Assembly (NCBI GenBank): GCA_001510575.1
Contig: LNGK01000014.1
Coordinates: 250,462-314,461, forward strand
DNA length: 64,000 nucleotides
Reading direction: 5' to 3'
Source of the DNA: Knoxdaviesia capensis
Taxonomy: Eukaryota > Ascomycota > Sordariomycetes > Microascales > Gondwanamycetaceae
Part shown: positions 32,661 to 45,244 of the stretch, piece by piece
Layout: the number at the start of each line of letters is the position of its first letter
How positions within the stretch are numbered: the stretch's first letter is position 1
Notes under the pieces: model-generated
Seen by the model: the letters and a program-made list of their open reading frames with translations, nothing else
What the model was told of the DNA's origin: nothing
The model's database searches: none
Made by a program: the position numbers and the translations under genes

Positions 32661-35600
32661 CTACTCCCACCGGCCCGTCAGCAGCCACTTGCCCCAGCTC
32701 TTCTTCCCTGCTGCCGAGTTCTCCTCCTCCACGGCATGCTGGCCGACAATGGTCAGGAACACCTGGTCGAGCGTGGTCGAACTGACGCTGTAGTGCTTGA
32801 TGCCCAGCAGCTCGCGGTTCTCCTCGAGAAGCACCAGCAGCCGCCCGATAGCGCCGTTCGAGCTATCCTCAATCGCGTCGGAGCTGGCCGCGGCGCCGCC
32901 GCCGCTGTGCATGCCGCCGATGCGGAGGCTGTGCACGGCGGACGCCGGCACTGAGAACCGCATCTGGCCGTGGTAGGTCTTGCTCTCAATCGTCGCCATC
33001 GGCAGGTTCTCGAAGATCCACCGCTTGATGGCGTCCATCTCCGCGTCCGACGTGCGCGGCGCCGACAGACTGACCAGGTGCACGTGCAGCGCATCGCCAA
33101 AGCGCGCCCGCAGCTCGTCCACCGTGCCCGACGCCAGCATGCGCTTGGCCAGAATGCCCACCCGGCTGGCCAGCGCCCCGGCCTCCTCCATGCTGTGCGT
33201 GGTCAGCAGGATCGACCGCCCCGACACCGTGTCCTGCAGCGTGCGCCACATGATGCGCTTCGCCGCCGCGTCGAGTCCCGACGACGGCTCGTCCAGCAGC
33301 ACCACCGCCGGGTTGCCCATCAGCGCAATTCCGAGGCTGAGCTTGCGCTTGTTGCCGCCCGATAGCGAGAGGGCCTTGCGCTCGCCGTACATCTGCAGAC
33401 CAACCGCGTTGATCACCACGCGCACATTGTGGTCGACGTCCGGGACGCCGCGGATGCGCGCGTAGAATTGGAGGTGCTCGCGCACCGTCATCTGGTCCAT
33501 GGCGTCAAACTGCGGGCACACGCCCAAGTCCGACCGTGCCTCCGCCAACTGGCTGATGACCGAGTGGTTCTCAACAAGAATGTCGCCGGTGCTGTTGCTG
33601 GGCCGGATATCGCCGCGGATCAGCGAGATGGTTGTCGATTTTCCAGCTCCGTTGGGCCCCAGCAGCGCGTACACCTCGCCACGGTGGATGTCGAACGACA
33701 CGTTGTCAACCACCGTGTTCTTGCCAAACGACTTGGTCAGGTTCATCACCTGCAGCCCGTCGTCTCCCGGTCTGGTGACGTTGATGTCCGGCTTCTCCTT
33801 GGGTGCCTCCGGATCGGTTGCTCCCGAGGGAGCACCGGCCCGAGGAGCCTCCGGCGATGGGGTGGCCGGCGTCCGCTTACGCGAGAACAAGCCGCGGAAC
33901 CATGACCGCACAGATCCGCTATCAACACACAGCACAATGATCGAGTACACAACGCACTGGACCACAAGATACAGGATAGGGCCACCGTAGTATCTGACGC
34001 CAGCCGGGTTGCTGGTGTACTGCTCTCCGTCACAAGCAAGGTTGAAGATGTTGAGTGAGACAAGCAGCGCCCGCAGCACACTAGTAATCGGCGCGGCAAT
34101 CGACAAGGTAAAGTGAATGATATCGAGGTACTCGTCCACCCGCGTCACCGGGGCAAGCACCTGCGTGGCCATGAATCCGATAAAGTATGCCACAAAAATC
34201 CACATCTGCAGAGAGAACATCACTGCGAAGGTGGTCAGCGGCGTCTTGGAAAACATTCCGATGACGTATCCGAGAAGAATCGACGCCAGGCCGTACAGCA
34301 TCAGCACAAGGAACACATAGCCCACGTTGAACCAGATGTTGGACAGTCCGGCCCACACCCCAATAGTTACCACCGTGGCAATGAGCACAAACATTAGGTC
34401 GAACAACGTGTACGCAAGCCACAGGGACAGCGGGTGGACGCCATTCGAGTACTGCAGGCCTCGGATCTGCGCCCGTCGCTCGGCGTTGGGGTACAAAGCA
34501 AAGAAACACGGATACATAGCGAGGCCAATCGCCACGTACGTCATGAACCGCAGCGAGTTGCCGGTATCGGGAGACCAGCTGATGGAGAACGACTTGTACT
34601 GGGAAACAATCGGCACTCCTCCCAACGTGTTGTCGAACAGAGCCATGGTCAAGAACCCAAAGGTCATGAACCGGTTGCCGACGTAGGCAATCGTCGGAGA
34701 AGACGAGTCGTCTCCAAGCCAGATACCGCCCGGCGATACGAGGCGGAAGTTGTTAGCGATGTTGTCGTTGAACTCGGTAAGCGTAGACACGTTTGACGAG
34801 GCCAGAAGCATGCCGCTCACAGCCTGGGTGACGTTAGTACCGAGATCCGAGAGAACACCCTGGATGGCGGCACTCCACGCGGCTGACAGCTGAGAGGCGT
34901 TAAGGTTGATGGAAGATGCCGGACCGAAGGCAATGCGGAAGTGAATATCGTCGGCGTCCAAATCGGTTTCCACGCCAATCTGCTCGCCTTCAAATGCGTC
35001 GACAGAGCAGCCGACAGGCTGTTTCTGGTTTTTGATGATCAGAAACGATAGCGTAGCAGCAATAATGGCAATGGCGACAGCAAGGAACGACGGGATCCAG
35101 TTCGACTTGAAAATGGTTAGACGCTTGCCGAAGAGAATCAGTGTCTGGCGGAATCTTCCCACGTAGGTGCCCGAGACAAGCTGCAGTCCCTCGCCCTTGT
35201 TGCCGCTCTTGAGGCCGGCGCGGTATTCCTCAGCCGCAGTTTCCGAATCGGCTCCGTCGCTAGCAGTCGATGGCGGCTGGATCTCCTCAGCAAGTCTCAG
35301 GAACACATCCTCAATGGTCGGGCCCGAGAAGCCGTAGTCGGAAATTCCACAGGCGTCCAGAGCACGCACAACCTGGGCAGCAAGCGGCGCAGACGGGGCG
35401 ACATACGAAACGGTATCGAAGGAGACGGTCTTGGTGGCACCGGCCACATCGGGGGTTTGGCGATACGGGTCAGTCATGCGGCTGCCGTTAACATTGACAC
35501 GATAGCCACCGCCCAGAGTGTCCTTGAGCTGCACAGATGAACCCTCGGCACGCAGGGTCCCCTTGGACAGCACCGCGATGTGGTCGGAAAGAAGATCGGC

Positions 35601-37673
35601 CTCGTCGAGGAAATGGGTAGTCATAATGATGGTGCGCCGTCCACGCTCGGCGAGAAGAATGTCCCAGATCTTGCGACGGCTGAGAGGGTCAATGCCGCTG
35701 CTGACTTCGTCGACACAGCACACAGCACTGCCGCCGGTAAGCATCATACCCAGGTGCAATTTGCGCTTCTGGCCGCCGGAAAGGTTGCCGGCCAAGGAAT
35801 TTCTCTTAGCCACCAGGTCAATCCTCTTGACCAGCTGCTTCAGCTCCTCCTTGGTGGCGGGAACAGAGCTCTTGAGCCGGTCAAAGATCAGGAGATGCTG
35901 CTTAACTGTCAGGTTGTCCCAAAGAACGTTCTTCTGCGGCACCACACCCAGGCCGCCGGTACCATCAATCTCAATGGTACCGCTGGTCAGACGATGCATA
36001 CCGCCAATGGCGTCCAGAGTGGTACTCTTTCCGCTACCGTTTGCACCGAGGAGGGCGACGATCTGGCCGCGGCCTGCGTGGAGAGTGAGGTTACTGACAG
36101 CGACAACAGGCTGCGGAGTTTCCTTAGAGAACATGCCGCGGACTTTGTGCATGAACGACACGGGATAGATCTTGGAGAATCCGTCAAGACGCACAGCCGG
36201 GGTAGCCACGAGGCCAGCAGCGGATCCGGGGCTCTCGTCCTTGCGGAAGATAATCTTGCGGCCCTTCGAGTCAGATCCGTTCGTCCTGTTCTCAATAACT
36301 CCTGCAAGAATCGGGTAAACCACAATCTGGATGAGGGCGAAAATGAAGAACAACCAGCCGGGCACACTGAAGTTTCCATTGTCCGCAGGCGGGTGGTCGC
36401 CCAGCGATGCGGCCATCTTGTGGGCTTCAAAGCGAGCGACGTACACGGCGAAGTAAATGTAGTTGCAGTTAGGGAACAGGAGACTGAGCACCACAACGGT
36501 CGAAGTGTCGGGGTTAGTCTCGACCTGGGCAAGAATACCCACAAAGAGGGCGAAAAGGATCGAGATGTTGCCACTAAGCTGGGCCTTGCGGAAGAAAGAC
36601 GCCAATAAGATCGCGAACGAAACGGTGGCGAGACCGGCGAGGATCTGGAAGACGAGGAGGATACCCGCAGATGTCTCTTTGAAAACACCACGGTGGATGA
36701 TCAAGGCACAGACGATCCAACCAGGAAGGTACATCAGCGAAAACGACCAGTGGTACGAAAGAAAGCGCGCGCTCACGGCATGCCACGACCGCTTCACCGG
36801 CATCATGGCATCCAAGAGCCGAGTCATGCCCGACTCCTTCTCGGTGGCGATGAATCCCGACAACTGGTACAGCACGAAGATGATGCTAACACTGAAGGTC
36901 ACAGCCATCCAGTTGATGATGGCCTGCATGAATGTCTTCTGCACCTGGTTGTCCCAGTCTTCCTGGGTGCGGTCGGTGTAGGGGTACGACTGGATCTGGT
37001 CGGGCAGCGAGCCGCCAGCCACCGACACGATGGCCCGGTTAACGGCATGCTGCAGCGGCAGGAGGTACAGTTCGGCATCGTTGTCGGTCTCGTCGATGTG
37101 GACAGTCGCGGCGTTGAGCGAGCCGTCAACGCGAAGGGTGTAGTTCCAGACGCCGCCATCGCCCTCGGAAGGCGAAGAGTGGAAGACGACAGCTCCGAAA
37201 CACTGCGTGACGCCGCGAAGGGAGGACGGGCAAACTTTGCGGATGTAAATGTCATCGTCAAGGTGGACCACGGTTTTGCCGGCAGCTTCGAGCGGGGTTA
37301 CAAGAAGGTCGATGGCTTTGGAAATATCCCCGTCAGCAAAGCCATTGTTAACGAACACGACAGTGTCACGTCCAGATCCATGAGCATCTTCCAACGCTTG
37401 CTCGAGGGTTCGCAAAGGTCGAACTTGGCCCTATATCAACCTCTTGTCAGAAACATGAACGGTTACAGTGATTATCAAAGAGTCAGCCAACACAGGTCAA
37501 CCTACAAATCCAAATTCGGCGTGGGGCACAATCAGGTTACGAATGAAGCTGAAGACGGAGGTCAACGCGATGGGGATGACGATGGCAATCAAGACGGTAT
37601 TGGCGATTTTAGGGCCAAGGCTGATCATCCAGTTCTTCCGCATCAACGTCACGACCTGGCGCAGAAAGGCCAT
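32661..37673 (-). CDS. Full-size ABC transporter, subfamily A (ABCA)
   Basis: Exon 1 37506-37673 and exon 2 32661-37430 (75 nt intron) give 1645 residues. The start MAFLRQVVTLMRKNW matches the usual fungal ABCA beginning: a short cytosolic stretch, then a membrane helix and a large extracytoplasmic loop. Layout: TMD1 with helices at ~220-440; NBD1 with GANGSGKST (~517-526), LSGGQKRK (~606) and Walker B ending VDE (~627); TMD2 (~830-1240), again opening with a helix and large loop; NBD2 with GPNGAGKST (~1312), LSGGNKRK (~1411) and VLLDEP (~1434); and a regulatory tail containing the STTLDQVFL block typical of ABCA proteins. Both sites keep the catalytic glutamate, so both may hydrolyse ATP. 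The family mostly moves lipids; the substrate here is unknown. Confidence 0.93.
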
Positions 37674-40663
37674 GATGGGCAAAACCACCAACACCAAGGC
37701 GGTGGTGGTCGCCGGAAGAAAACTGGGGGGGTGAGGTAGTGAGTTCGCGGGCGAAGTGAATGCAGAGTACGGCAGTCCTGGAACGCAAGAGATCAAGAAT
37801 TCGACAAGATGGTCCGAATGGGAGGTCCGGTCAAAATGGAGACCCAGTCCCGGCGCGGCGCCGAGCGGGCGGAGGGGGTGAAAGAGAATCGCCGGTGCCG
37901 ACGAGAGTGAGATAGAGCGGCAGCCGGAATGCAGCTTGCGTAGGAAGGACCAGGTTGGACACACAACAGAAGGGAAGTCACTTGTTGTGTTTTTCAAAGG
38001 TGTGAGAAATGTATCGCGCAAGGCTGACGATCTGAATCAAAAATAAAAAGGGTGATGGCCTTTCGGTTGTTTCGAGAAGGCAGAAAAAAAGAGCGGCGCA
38101 TCCAGGTAGATATATACGAATGATGAAGATAAAAGATAAAAGCGTCAATAGACACAAAAGGAACCAAAAATCAATGGTTTGCCCTTCTGGGATCAGATCA
38201 CCAACAAATTGGGTGCACCACCCACCCAGAAAATATTACTGAGGCCCTCAAACCCCACTGGGATGCCAAGGATGCAGCCGATGTCTTGGAAAAGGGGCCG
38301 GGATCAAAGTGCAATACGGTGAAAGCGAGCAGTCCAGGAGGTCGTGTGATGCATGAGCAAAGCCGGGCATTTGGCAGCCCTCCTTTGCCCGGGTCCGTTG
38401 TGGGGACAGGATAATACGGCGGGTTGGACTCCTGTGGTGTGGACGGCTCTCAACCTGGCGGGCTAGAACACACACATGTGTCGTAGTGGCCACGGCAAAG
38501 GTCAGGTCGTTCAAGGGGTCGGTGACCAAAAGTCGTGACTGGGCACTGCATCGTCGCCCGGGAATAACCTGAGCGTGCCGAGTCTGGACAACCGAAGCAA
38601 TATGGAAATGAGGCTCAGATGTCGCATTCGTCGGCTCCAAGTCGGAGTCGGGGACGCCACTGGGAGGCTAGATGGGTGGAGGGTCAGGATCCGGGGCCGA
38701 AGCGCAGGCTGGACCTGTTGTCTCGATACTGTTCGCCTTCGTTTCCTTGAAGCCTCTCTGGACAGCATTTTTGCGTTTGTTCTGTGTGTGTGGGTTTGTT
38801 TAGAGGCATCCCGCATTGGTTATTGGTTCGTGTCACACAAGCTCCTGGGCATGTATCATCACATCAAGTGATTTTGCAGCCAGAGAAAAGAGTTTCTTGC
38901 ATGGTGGCGGAGCCATACTAGAGAAAATGCCAATCCCTACCGAAGTCCACTCACCAAACCCCGTCGGGATGATTGAAAGTAATCCTGCCGTCAGCTTTCT
39001 GGGTTTGGGGCCTCAAAAGGGATATGTTCCGCAGTTCTTCCTTTGCCCATCAAACTCGCCGATGGCGGCTAACGTATGCATTGTCTGGGCCAGATTGAGG
39101 CCAGTCGCACTAAGGAACAACCCGACGAATGCGAAGCGCTTTAACCTTAAATGGCTAATCGAGTAGCCTGGGTTGATGGATCTAAAGTGGGTCTGTGCAG
39201 TGCCATCCTGCAGTTGAGAGTCAGCCCCGTGGAATGTCAGTACTGTATTAAGGTTATATTCCCGTTATTGTTGTGTGAAGCCCCTGCACAGCGACGCGTA
39301 GCCACCAGGGCTCATCTTATAGAGCCCAGAGTAACGTTTGGGCTGATATTGAGATTCATCCACTCACAACTGGACATTTCGCCACCTCAGATGCTCTGCA
39401 ACACTTGCCGGGCTCCTCTTCGCCAGCCACGGCGGTCGGTGGTGTTTTCCGGCGCCTAGAGGGAAACCGAACAATTACGAGCATAACGGCTCAGATGTGC
39501 GCGCGCGCAGGCGGCGCATACGACGAACTGGCGTCTGGGTCTGTTTGGCCGGATGTGCAGAGTAAGACGGCCCTTATTCACTGCAATCTGGATACGCGTC
39601 AATCCTTCCATGCTCCCTGTGGTGGTAACCCTATCGGAGAATCCGTATCGTCCGTATCGAATCGGCGAGTCATAGCCATCGATGTTGCCGATGGAGATTC
39701 GGCGTGATTCCATTTGGGGGCGCCAGAGCCTGAGACAGATGAAGCGAAAGTGCTCCCACAGCCAAGACTACTATGAACGACGTATCAGGACGTAGGAAAT
39801 TAACGGATATTAATGAACTGGAGGTCACAACTGCCAGCAGACACGGATCACAGAATAAATGAATTATCACGAAGTATGTATGTAGATTGACGCAAATGCG
39901 TGAGAAGATTGCGTGTTCATGAACACCAAGATGAATGAGTTGGTTGTCGTCGTGGAGAGGAGACAACGGTGAGAATGAAGAAAGCCAAGGTAGCCGACGA
40001 AAAGAAATCAAGTCTACAGCTATAGGTAAATTTTTGTGCGCGCTTAGGGCATGGCGCTCCTTCCCAGAATGATTCTCTTCGGCCCTCCGGCGGAATCTCC
40101 AGTCGCCAATCCGTTCCGATATGCGGTCGTGCCTTCCGGAGAGTCAACAGCACAACCCTAACCCTAATGATCCCAATCACGTGCTCACCACCTCACGTTT
40201 GTAGGAGATCTGAAGGTGATGATGTTCAGGGTTCAGGAGCTAGACTCAGTTCAGTATTTTGTTCGTGCCTCTCCGGGCTGGTTTCCCGTTCCCTTTCCTC
40301 TTCTCGGCTTTGTTTGCTTTCTCTCAAAACCTAAAAAACCTAGGAATCCTAAGATATATTCGATTATTTGTGGTGTCTTCTATCAATCGTCATTTGGCTC
40401 ACCTGTCGTGATACCTGGTGAGACATGAAGGCCTGCTTAAATCCGATCTTTTCACGTTCTAATTAGAGCGAGGTTTTCCGAGTTTCACCTGTTTTCAGCC
40501 TCCTCTCTTTCTCCAGACTCACGTTATATTTTCTGTACCCATATATTTATCGCACCATCCCCTGCGGTGCATGCATGAATCACCTTCTCGTTATCTTTCC
40601 GCCTCAGTATCCTGATATCTGCTGATAAGTCGACAGCCGAAACACCTGCCGATCGCGACCATC
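37674..40663. promoter_or_regulatory. Divergent 3 kb spacer ABCA / cytochrome P450
   Basis: A long spacer between diverging genes, of normal composition. A tandem AACCCTAACCCTAA lies at 40154-40167, about 500 bp upstream of the P450 start. Open frames such as 39151-39459 or 38248-38640 have no domain I recognise. A (CA)n-like or simple-repeat gene signal is absent, as are tRNA features. Upstream of the P450 the region 40490-40620 is T/C-rich. Confidence 0.5.
40154..40167 (-). promoter_or_regulatory. Tandem telobox-like motif upstream of the P450 gene
   Basis: AACCCTAACCCTAA, two telomere-type units on the - strand. It is the same motif as at 9299-9310 in another divergent promoter. Confidence 0.5.
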
Positions 40664-42316
40664 ATGGGCCTTCTCAATATGACCGTTCCGGAGGAGCTCC
40701 GGACTTATGTGGCTCTTTCAGTCTCCGGGTTTGTGGTTCTGTTTGTTCTCCGCCCGCTACTGTTTCCCCCCGTGGTCCGGCGGAACGGCGTGCCCCTCCG
40801 CCGGGCTCCCGGGACTCTCCCGATCATTGGCGATGGCCTCACTTTCATCCAGCCCCAGCCCCTTCTTCTCAAGTGGTTCACTCGTACTGTGCAAACATAC
40901 CCCGGCGAAACCATCCAGCTGTTGGTGCCGACACTCGGCTGTGGTGTGTTGATCAGCGACCCGGAAGCCGTCGACTTTGTTTTCCGCGGCGAGGGCACCT
41001 ACTTCGCCAAGGGCACGTTTGTGCGCACCCGCATCCACGACATGTTCGGCCACGGCATTATCAACGCCAACGGCCAGCTGTGGCGGAAGCAGCGCCGTGC
41101 GGGCCTGGCTTTCTTCAGCTCGTCGAATCTCCGCGTGCTGACTGATGTGGCCCTGCCGCGCTACCTGGCCGCGTCGTATGCAGGCCTCCGCACCCGCAGC
41201 GCCGACCCTACCGCTTCGGCCACCCCGCTTGACCTGCAGGAGGTGTTCCACGAAATCACTTCGCAGCTCATGGGCCGCATGGCCTACGACATGGAGATGC
41301 ACACGGGCGACGAGTTCACCACGGCCTTCGATTACCTCAGCACTGCCATTTCCAAGCGATTCCAGAACCCTCTTTGGGCCACCACCGAGGTGATCACCGG
41401 TGGCCGCATACGCTCGTCCCTCGCCACCATTCAGCAGTTTGGCCGCAACATTGTCGCCAAAGCCGTCAGCGAGCGCAAGGCTGACGGCATCTCCGGTACC
41501 CGGGACCCCGAGAAGAATCTCCTCGAGAAAGGCGATCTGAATTCCGATGCCGACCTTGAATCCAGCCAGATAGACAAAGCTTCTGGCTCACTGATCAAGT
41601 CGCTACTGGATCTGATTGACCAGGAGGACGTTGCTGCCGATGCCGCGTTGAACTTCCTGTCAGCCGGCCGCGACACCACCGCCCAGGCCCTCACGTGGGT
41701 ATTTTACAATCTGACGCAGCACCCCGATATCGTGTTGAAGATCCGCGGCCAGGTTGCCGATCTGCTTGCAAAACGCCCGCCCTCCGAGGCTGGTGCCCCT
41801 CTCGACTTCACCCAGTTCAACCCTACAACCATGCCGTACGTTCTCGGCGTCTTCTACGAAGCCCTGCGGCTCTTCCCCCCCGTGCCGTTCCAGTTCAAGG
41901 AGACCTTGTGCGATGTGACGATGCCCGACGGGACCTTCCTCCCCACCGGCTCGATCGTCATGTGGTGCTTGTGGTCGATGAACCGTTCCCCGGCCATCTG
42001 GGGCGCCGACGCCGAGGAGTTTCGCCCCGAGCGCTGGCTGCGCACCACCGCGAGCGCCGATGGCAAAACGCCTGCAGGATCCTTCATCAACCGTGCGGCG
42101 GCCGAGTTCCCGTCGTTCAACGGAGGCGCCAGACTGTGTCTGGGAAAGCGCATGGCCGAGCTGGTCTCGGTGCAGGTTATTGCGTCGATGCTGTGGCTGT
42201 TTGACGTGGAGCGTGCGGATGGCGGCGGTGAGAGATTTCCGCAGCAGAGTCTCACTATGCCCATGGTGGATGGACTGCCCGTCCGGGTGACGCCCCGAGA
42301 GTCCGTGGTTGCCTGA
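40664..42316 (+). CDS. Cytochrome P450 (CYP52/CYP86-clan-like)
   Basis: A single exon of 550 residues, a normal length for a microsomal P450. The N terminus has a hydrophobic anchor (~15-38) followed by a Pro-rich hinge and PGTLPIIGD. The I-helix carries AGRDTTAQAL (~332-341), the oxygen-activation motif. The K-helix ExxR is EALR in YEALRLFPPVP. The heme-binding loop is FNGGARLCLGKR with the thiolate cysteine near residue 491. The AGRDTTA form and the FFSSSNLR and PEEFRPERW-like blocks resemble fungal fatty-acid/alkane omega-hydroxylases of the CYP52/CYP86/CYP94 clan. The substrate is not determinable from sequence. It sits alone; the neighbouring ABC transporter is divergent, 3 kb away. Confidence 0.93.
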   Translation: MGLLNMTVPEELRTYVALSVSGFVVLFVLRPLLFPPVVRRNGVPLRRAPGTLPIIGDGLTFIQPQPLLLKWFTRTVQTYPGETIQLLVPTLGCGVLISDPEAVDFVFRGEGTYFAKGTFVRTRIHDMFGHGIINANGQLWRKQRRAGLAFFSSSNLRVLTDVALPRYLAASYAGLRTRSADPTASATPLDLQEVFHEITSQLMGRMAYDMEMHTGDEFTTAFDYLSTAISKRFQNPLWATTEVITGGRIRSSLATIQQFGRNIVAKAVSERKADGISGTRDPEKNLLEKGDLNSDADLESSQIDKASGSLIKSLLDLIDQEDVAADAALNFLSAGRDTTAQALTWVFYNLTQHPDIVLKIRGQVADLLAKRPPSEAGAPLDFTQFNPTTMPYVLGVFYEALRLFPPVPFQFKETLCDVTMPDGTFLPTGSIVMWCLWSMNRSPAIWGADAEEFRPERWLRTTASADGKTPAGSFINRAAAEFPSFNGGARLCLGKRMAELVSVQVIASMLWLFDVERADGGGERFPQQSLTMPMVDGLPVRVTPRESVVA

Positions 42317-43065
42317 ACAGTGATTATCTTTGAAGACCTATGTATTTCCAGAGCAAACAATGGGCAGAGACACCCTCCGGCCTTTTTGAATGTCTTTTTT
42401 TGATTTTTTGATTTTTTTTGGGGGGTTGTTTTATGCCTACTCTCTTTAGCATAACTTTCTTTTAAAGATACCTGATATCCATGCACCTTACATTAGTCGA
42501 ATAAAAGCTAAATATATCCAACTATGCAAACAGCCTGTAGAGGAGGATTGTTCAGATATCAGAAGCGCTATTCTCCCATATCATAATTATCGGTGTAGTA
42601 TCATAGGGAGTAGATAGATAGAGGGAAGGAAAAGAGGGGAGAATCTATTAAGGTCGGATAGGTAGTAGTAGTTGAAACCCGGTAATGCATTCATTAGTTG
42701 CGTGAAAGAGGAGAATCTTGAACTAGATACTCCATGATGAGGAGAGCAAGAGAAAAGAGGACATGATCTCATTTTCAGAACACACACACACCAGACACAT
42801 CCACTCGCATGCACATAAACACCACATAAACATTCTCACATGCTCCAGACAATTAATCACAGGAAAGAAGAAAAGAGAAATCATACGCCTCGATGGAAAG
42901 CATCATCACCTAGAAACCCAAGGATTCCCAAAAAGAAACAGAAAGGAGGAAAAGGAAAAAAGCGAAACGGACGATTGACACCTCCCAAAAAGACCAGAAG
43001 AAAAAAAAAGGGAGGGAAAGAAACAATCCTTTGAGGAAAGAAACATAAGCTAGTAGAGTAAGTGA
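42317..43065. other. Convergent 3' spacer P450 / CKB1
   Basis: 749 bp, A+T-rich, with T runs just after the P450 stop (42397-42433), a short CA repeat near 42781-42792 and an A/G-rich stretch at 42855-43030. It holds the two 3' UTRs; no gene is seen. Confidence 0.6.
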
Positions 43066-44196
43066 TCACAGTTCAGAGTCCGCGCCGTTCGGATCAGCTG
43101 GCGCAGCCGTCCGCGGGCCGCGCTGCCGACGGCGGATGGGCACGCGGTTCGTCCGCACATCGGTGCCCGATCCCATGCGCACATCATCTTCCGAGTCGGA
43201 GTCGGGCACATTGGGCAGCTTGCCCAGCGCAAAGCGCGCCGTCTCGTCCAGCCGCGACTTGTTCTCGGGCATGTCGCGCAGCCACTGCATGCGCGGGCCG
43301 GACTTAGCCAGCTCGGAGATGCGGAAGCCGTAGATGCGCGGCTCGTACACGTTCTTGCCGCCGAGGCTGGGCCCGATGTTGGACGTGAACATGCCGTTGA
43401 GGGTGGGCGCGTTCTCGTTAGTGATGCGCGCCATCACCTCGACGCCGGTGTGCGTCAGGTCAAACTCCGGGAAGGTCATCAGGAACAGCGCGCCGAACGT
43501 GCGCCCGAAGAACGCGCCGTCGACGGCCTGGAACCGGCTGTTAGGCGGCACGTACACGTCTAGGCACGACGGGCAGAACAGCTTGACCGTGTCTTCGCCC
43601 GGCACGTCCGACAGCCCCACCGGCAGCGTGCGGGCCATGTCGCAGTTGGTGCGCGGGCAGGAGCCAAAGTGGCCCAGCTCGAACTTGTCGCTCATCTGCT
43701 GGATGCCGGCCCGTGAGCAGATGTAGCGCTGGTGAATCAGGCCGTAAAGCATCTCGGCAGATGTCTCGACCATCGAGATGTCGCTGGCCATGCGGCTGTG
43801 GTGTTTCCGCGACGACGCCGTCGACGATTCGACCGTCGTCCGAGTCGTGGTCGATCGCTCCTGGCCTTCGGTGTCTCCCTCGTCCTCGTCCTCTTCCTCG
43901 TCCTCCTCGTCCTCCTCGTCTTCGGGATCGACATCTAATATCATCTGTTCCGAGCGAGCGAGAGATAAGCTGTTAGCACTGACTAAAGTCACAGTTTATT
44001 TTAGAGAGTTTGGAGAGAACTAGTTCACGCGTCTTACCTCCAACGCCTCTTTGTACATGGGAACTTGGCTTTGGAGCCCAGTAAGATTGAAGTCATCTTC
44101 AATGAAGTCTTCTGCCACCTCGGCGAAGTACTCATGCCCTATTAGAGCGCAAAAGGAGGATATCCAGGAGTCTGGACTGCCCGATGTGGTCGACAT
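43066..44196 (-). CDS. CKB1: Casein kinase 2 regulatory beta subunit
   Basis: The beta subunit dimerises through a zinc ribbon and assembles two catalytic alpha chains into the CK2 holoenzyme. Exons 44038-44196 and 43066-43944 (93 nt intron) give 345 residues; the intron falls exactly after ...YKEALE, ahead of MILDVDPEDEE. The start at 44196 opens MSTTSGSPDSWISSFC, the standard region just before the conserved WI..FC...GHEYF block. The zinc ligands Cys149, Cys154, Cys177 and Cys180 have the same spacing as in human CK2beta. GLSDVPGEDTVKLFCPSC and the DGAFFG and YEPRIYGFRI blocks are all present. An acidic run of Asp/Glu (about 59-80) plus a Ser/Thr/Arg segment (~83-105) is inserted in the loop after the first helices, as in many fungal Ckb1 proteins. 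The C-terminal tail is basic and then acidic. Confidence 0.96.
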
Positions 44197-45244
44197 GGCG
44201 GAGATTTGCCCCGGCTCGGGTTGAGCGTTCCGTAGGTTGATGTGGGATGAAGACAACTGTGTCCTGTTGTGTTCACAGATACAGCACACCGACTCTACTC
44301 TGGTGTCCGGATCAACAGCAGTGCGATGACTCTGCAGGCGGGAGAGAGTGACGGTGGTGACTGGGTTCAGCCCACAGTCTCTTGAACGAGTGGATGGAGA
44401 GTGCAGTGGGCTGGGGTCGAGACACGGATAGCCGCCGGATCGGACGGGGATCGGAGGAATGTAGATCGTGGCGAGGGATGTGAAGACCGGACGATAGAGA
44501 GTCCGATGCCGGCCGTTTGTGCGTTCTCGGGAGGTGGTCGACGGTGATCGGGAGAAGCGATACGACAGTGGGGGAACCAGAGCGGAAGCGGTGCAAGGAG
44601 AGATGTCGTTGTAGGCACCCCGCAATACGAGCCGTAGAAGACGCCACACAAGGATGCAGGGCCGGGATGGAAATCGACAAAATATCCGGTGACGCTGGAC
44701 AAAGAGACGGTGGAATGAGAATCGACAGAGTTAGGTTCCCTCCAATTAAACCAGTCTGGTGGGGGGAAAGTGGGAGAGTGGGAGAGAGAGATGTGCTGAG
44801 ACTTTAGGGGATCAGCTTAGGAAGAAAAATAAAACAATTCAAGGGTGTGTATCACTGGAAAAGACGCCTACGCTCAGAGAGAAGAGGTCAAAGCCCGAAC
44901 AAAAAATGCAGACAACAACACAGTTCAACAGTCAGCCTATACAAAATAGAAAAAGTCACAACAAAAGCGAGTGCACTGAAAATCAGGTCCAGTTGGTGGC
45001 TGTGGCTGTGCCAATGAGGGGCAGTTATGCTGTGGCTTGACTTTTCATAAGTGTGGCTGAAGGCGTCTGAGCTGCAGCTGGTGACAGCTGCGGCAGGAGT
45101 CGTGCCAGCTGCCCATACAAACGCCTCCAGATCGACAGCCAGAGTCGCGATCGTGACAGCCGATCTTCTCCTTTTTTCTCCGGCAGTCTTGAATATATCG
45201 AACAAACACCACTAATTCCTCCCATTCCCTTTCTCTGCATCGTC
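44197..45244. promoter_or_regulatory. Divergent promoter region CKB1 / JmjC gene
   Basis: 1.05 kb between diverging start codons. No TATA box is evident. The open frames within it (for example 44312-44680 on the - strand) lack any domain and look like chance translations of promoter DNA. Confidence 0.5.

Noticed and set aside
35580..36608. 342-codon open frame antisense to the ABC transporter
   Set aside because: It overlaps TMD1-NBD1 of a well-supported gene on the opposite strand and shows no family features.
39386..39707. Possible fragment beginning MLCNTCRAPL, faintly like a HET-domain protein N terminus
   Set aside because: The match is only a few residues, the frame stops after 24 codons, and no convincing splice joins it to the next open stretch.
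30895..42316. Methyltransferase-like gene, ABC transporter and P450 as a metabolite cluster
   Set aside because: No synthase, terpene cyclase or transcription factor is nearby, spacers are long, and the ABC transporter is an ABCA lipid type, not a PDR/MDR exporter.
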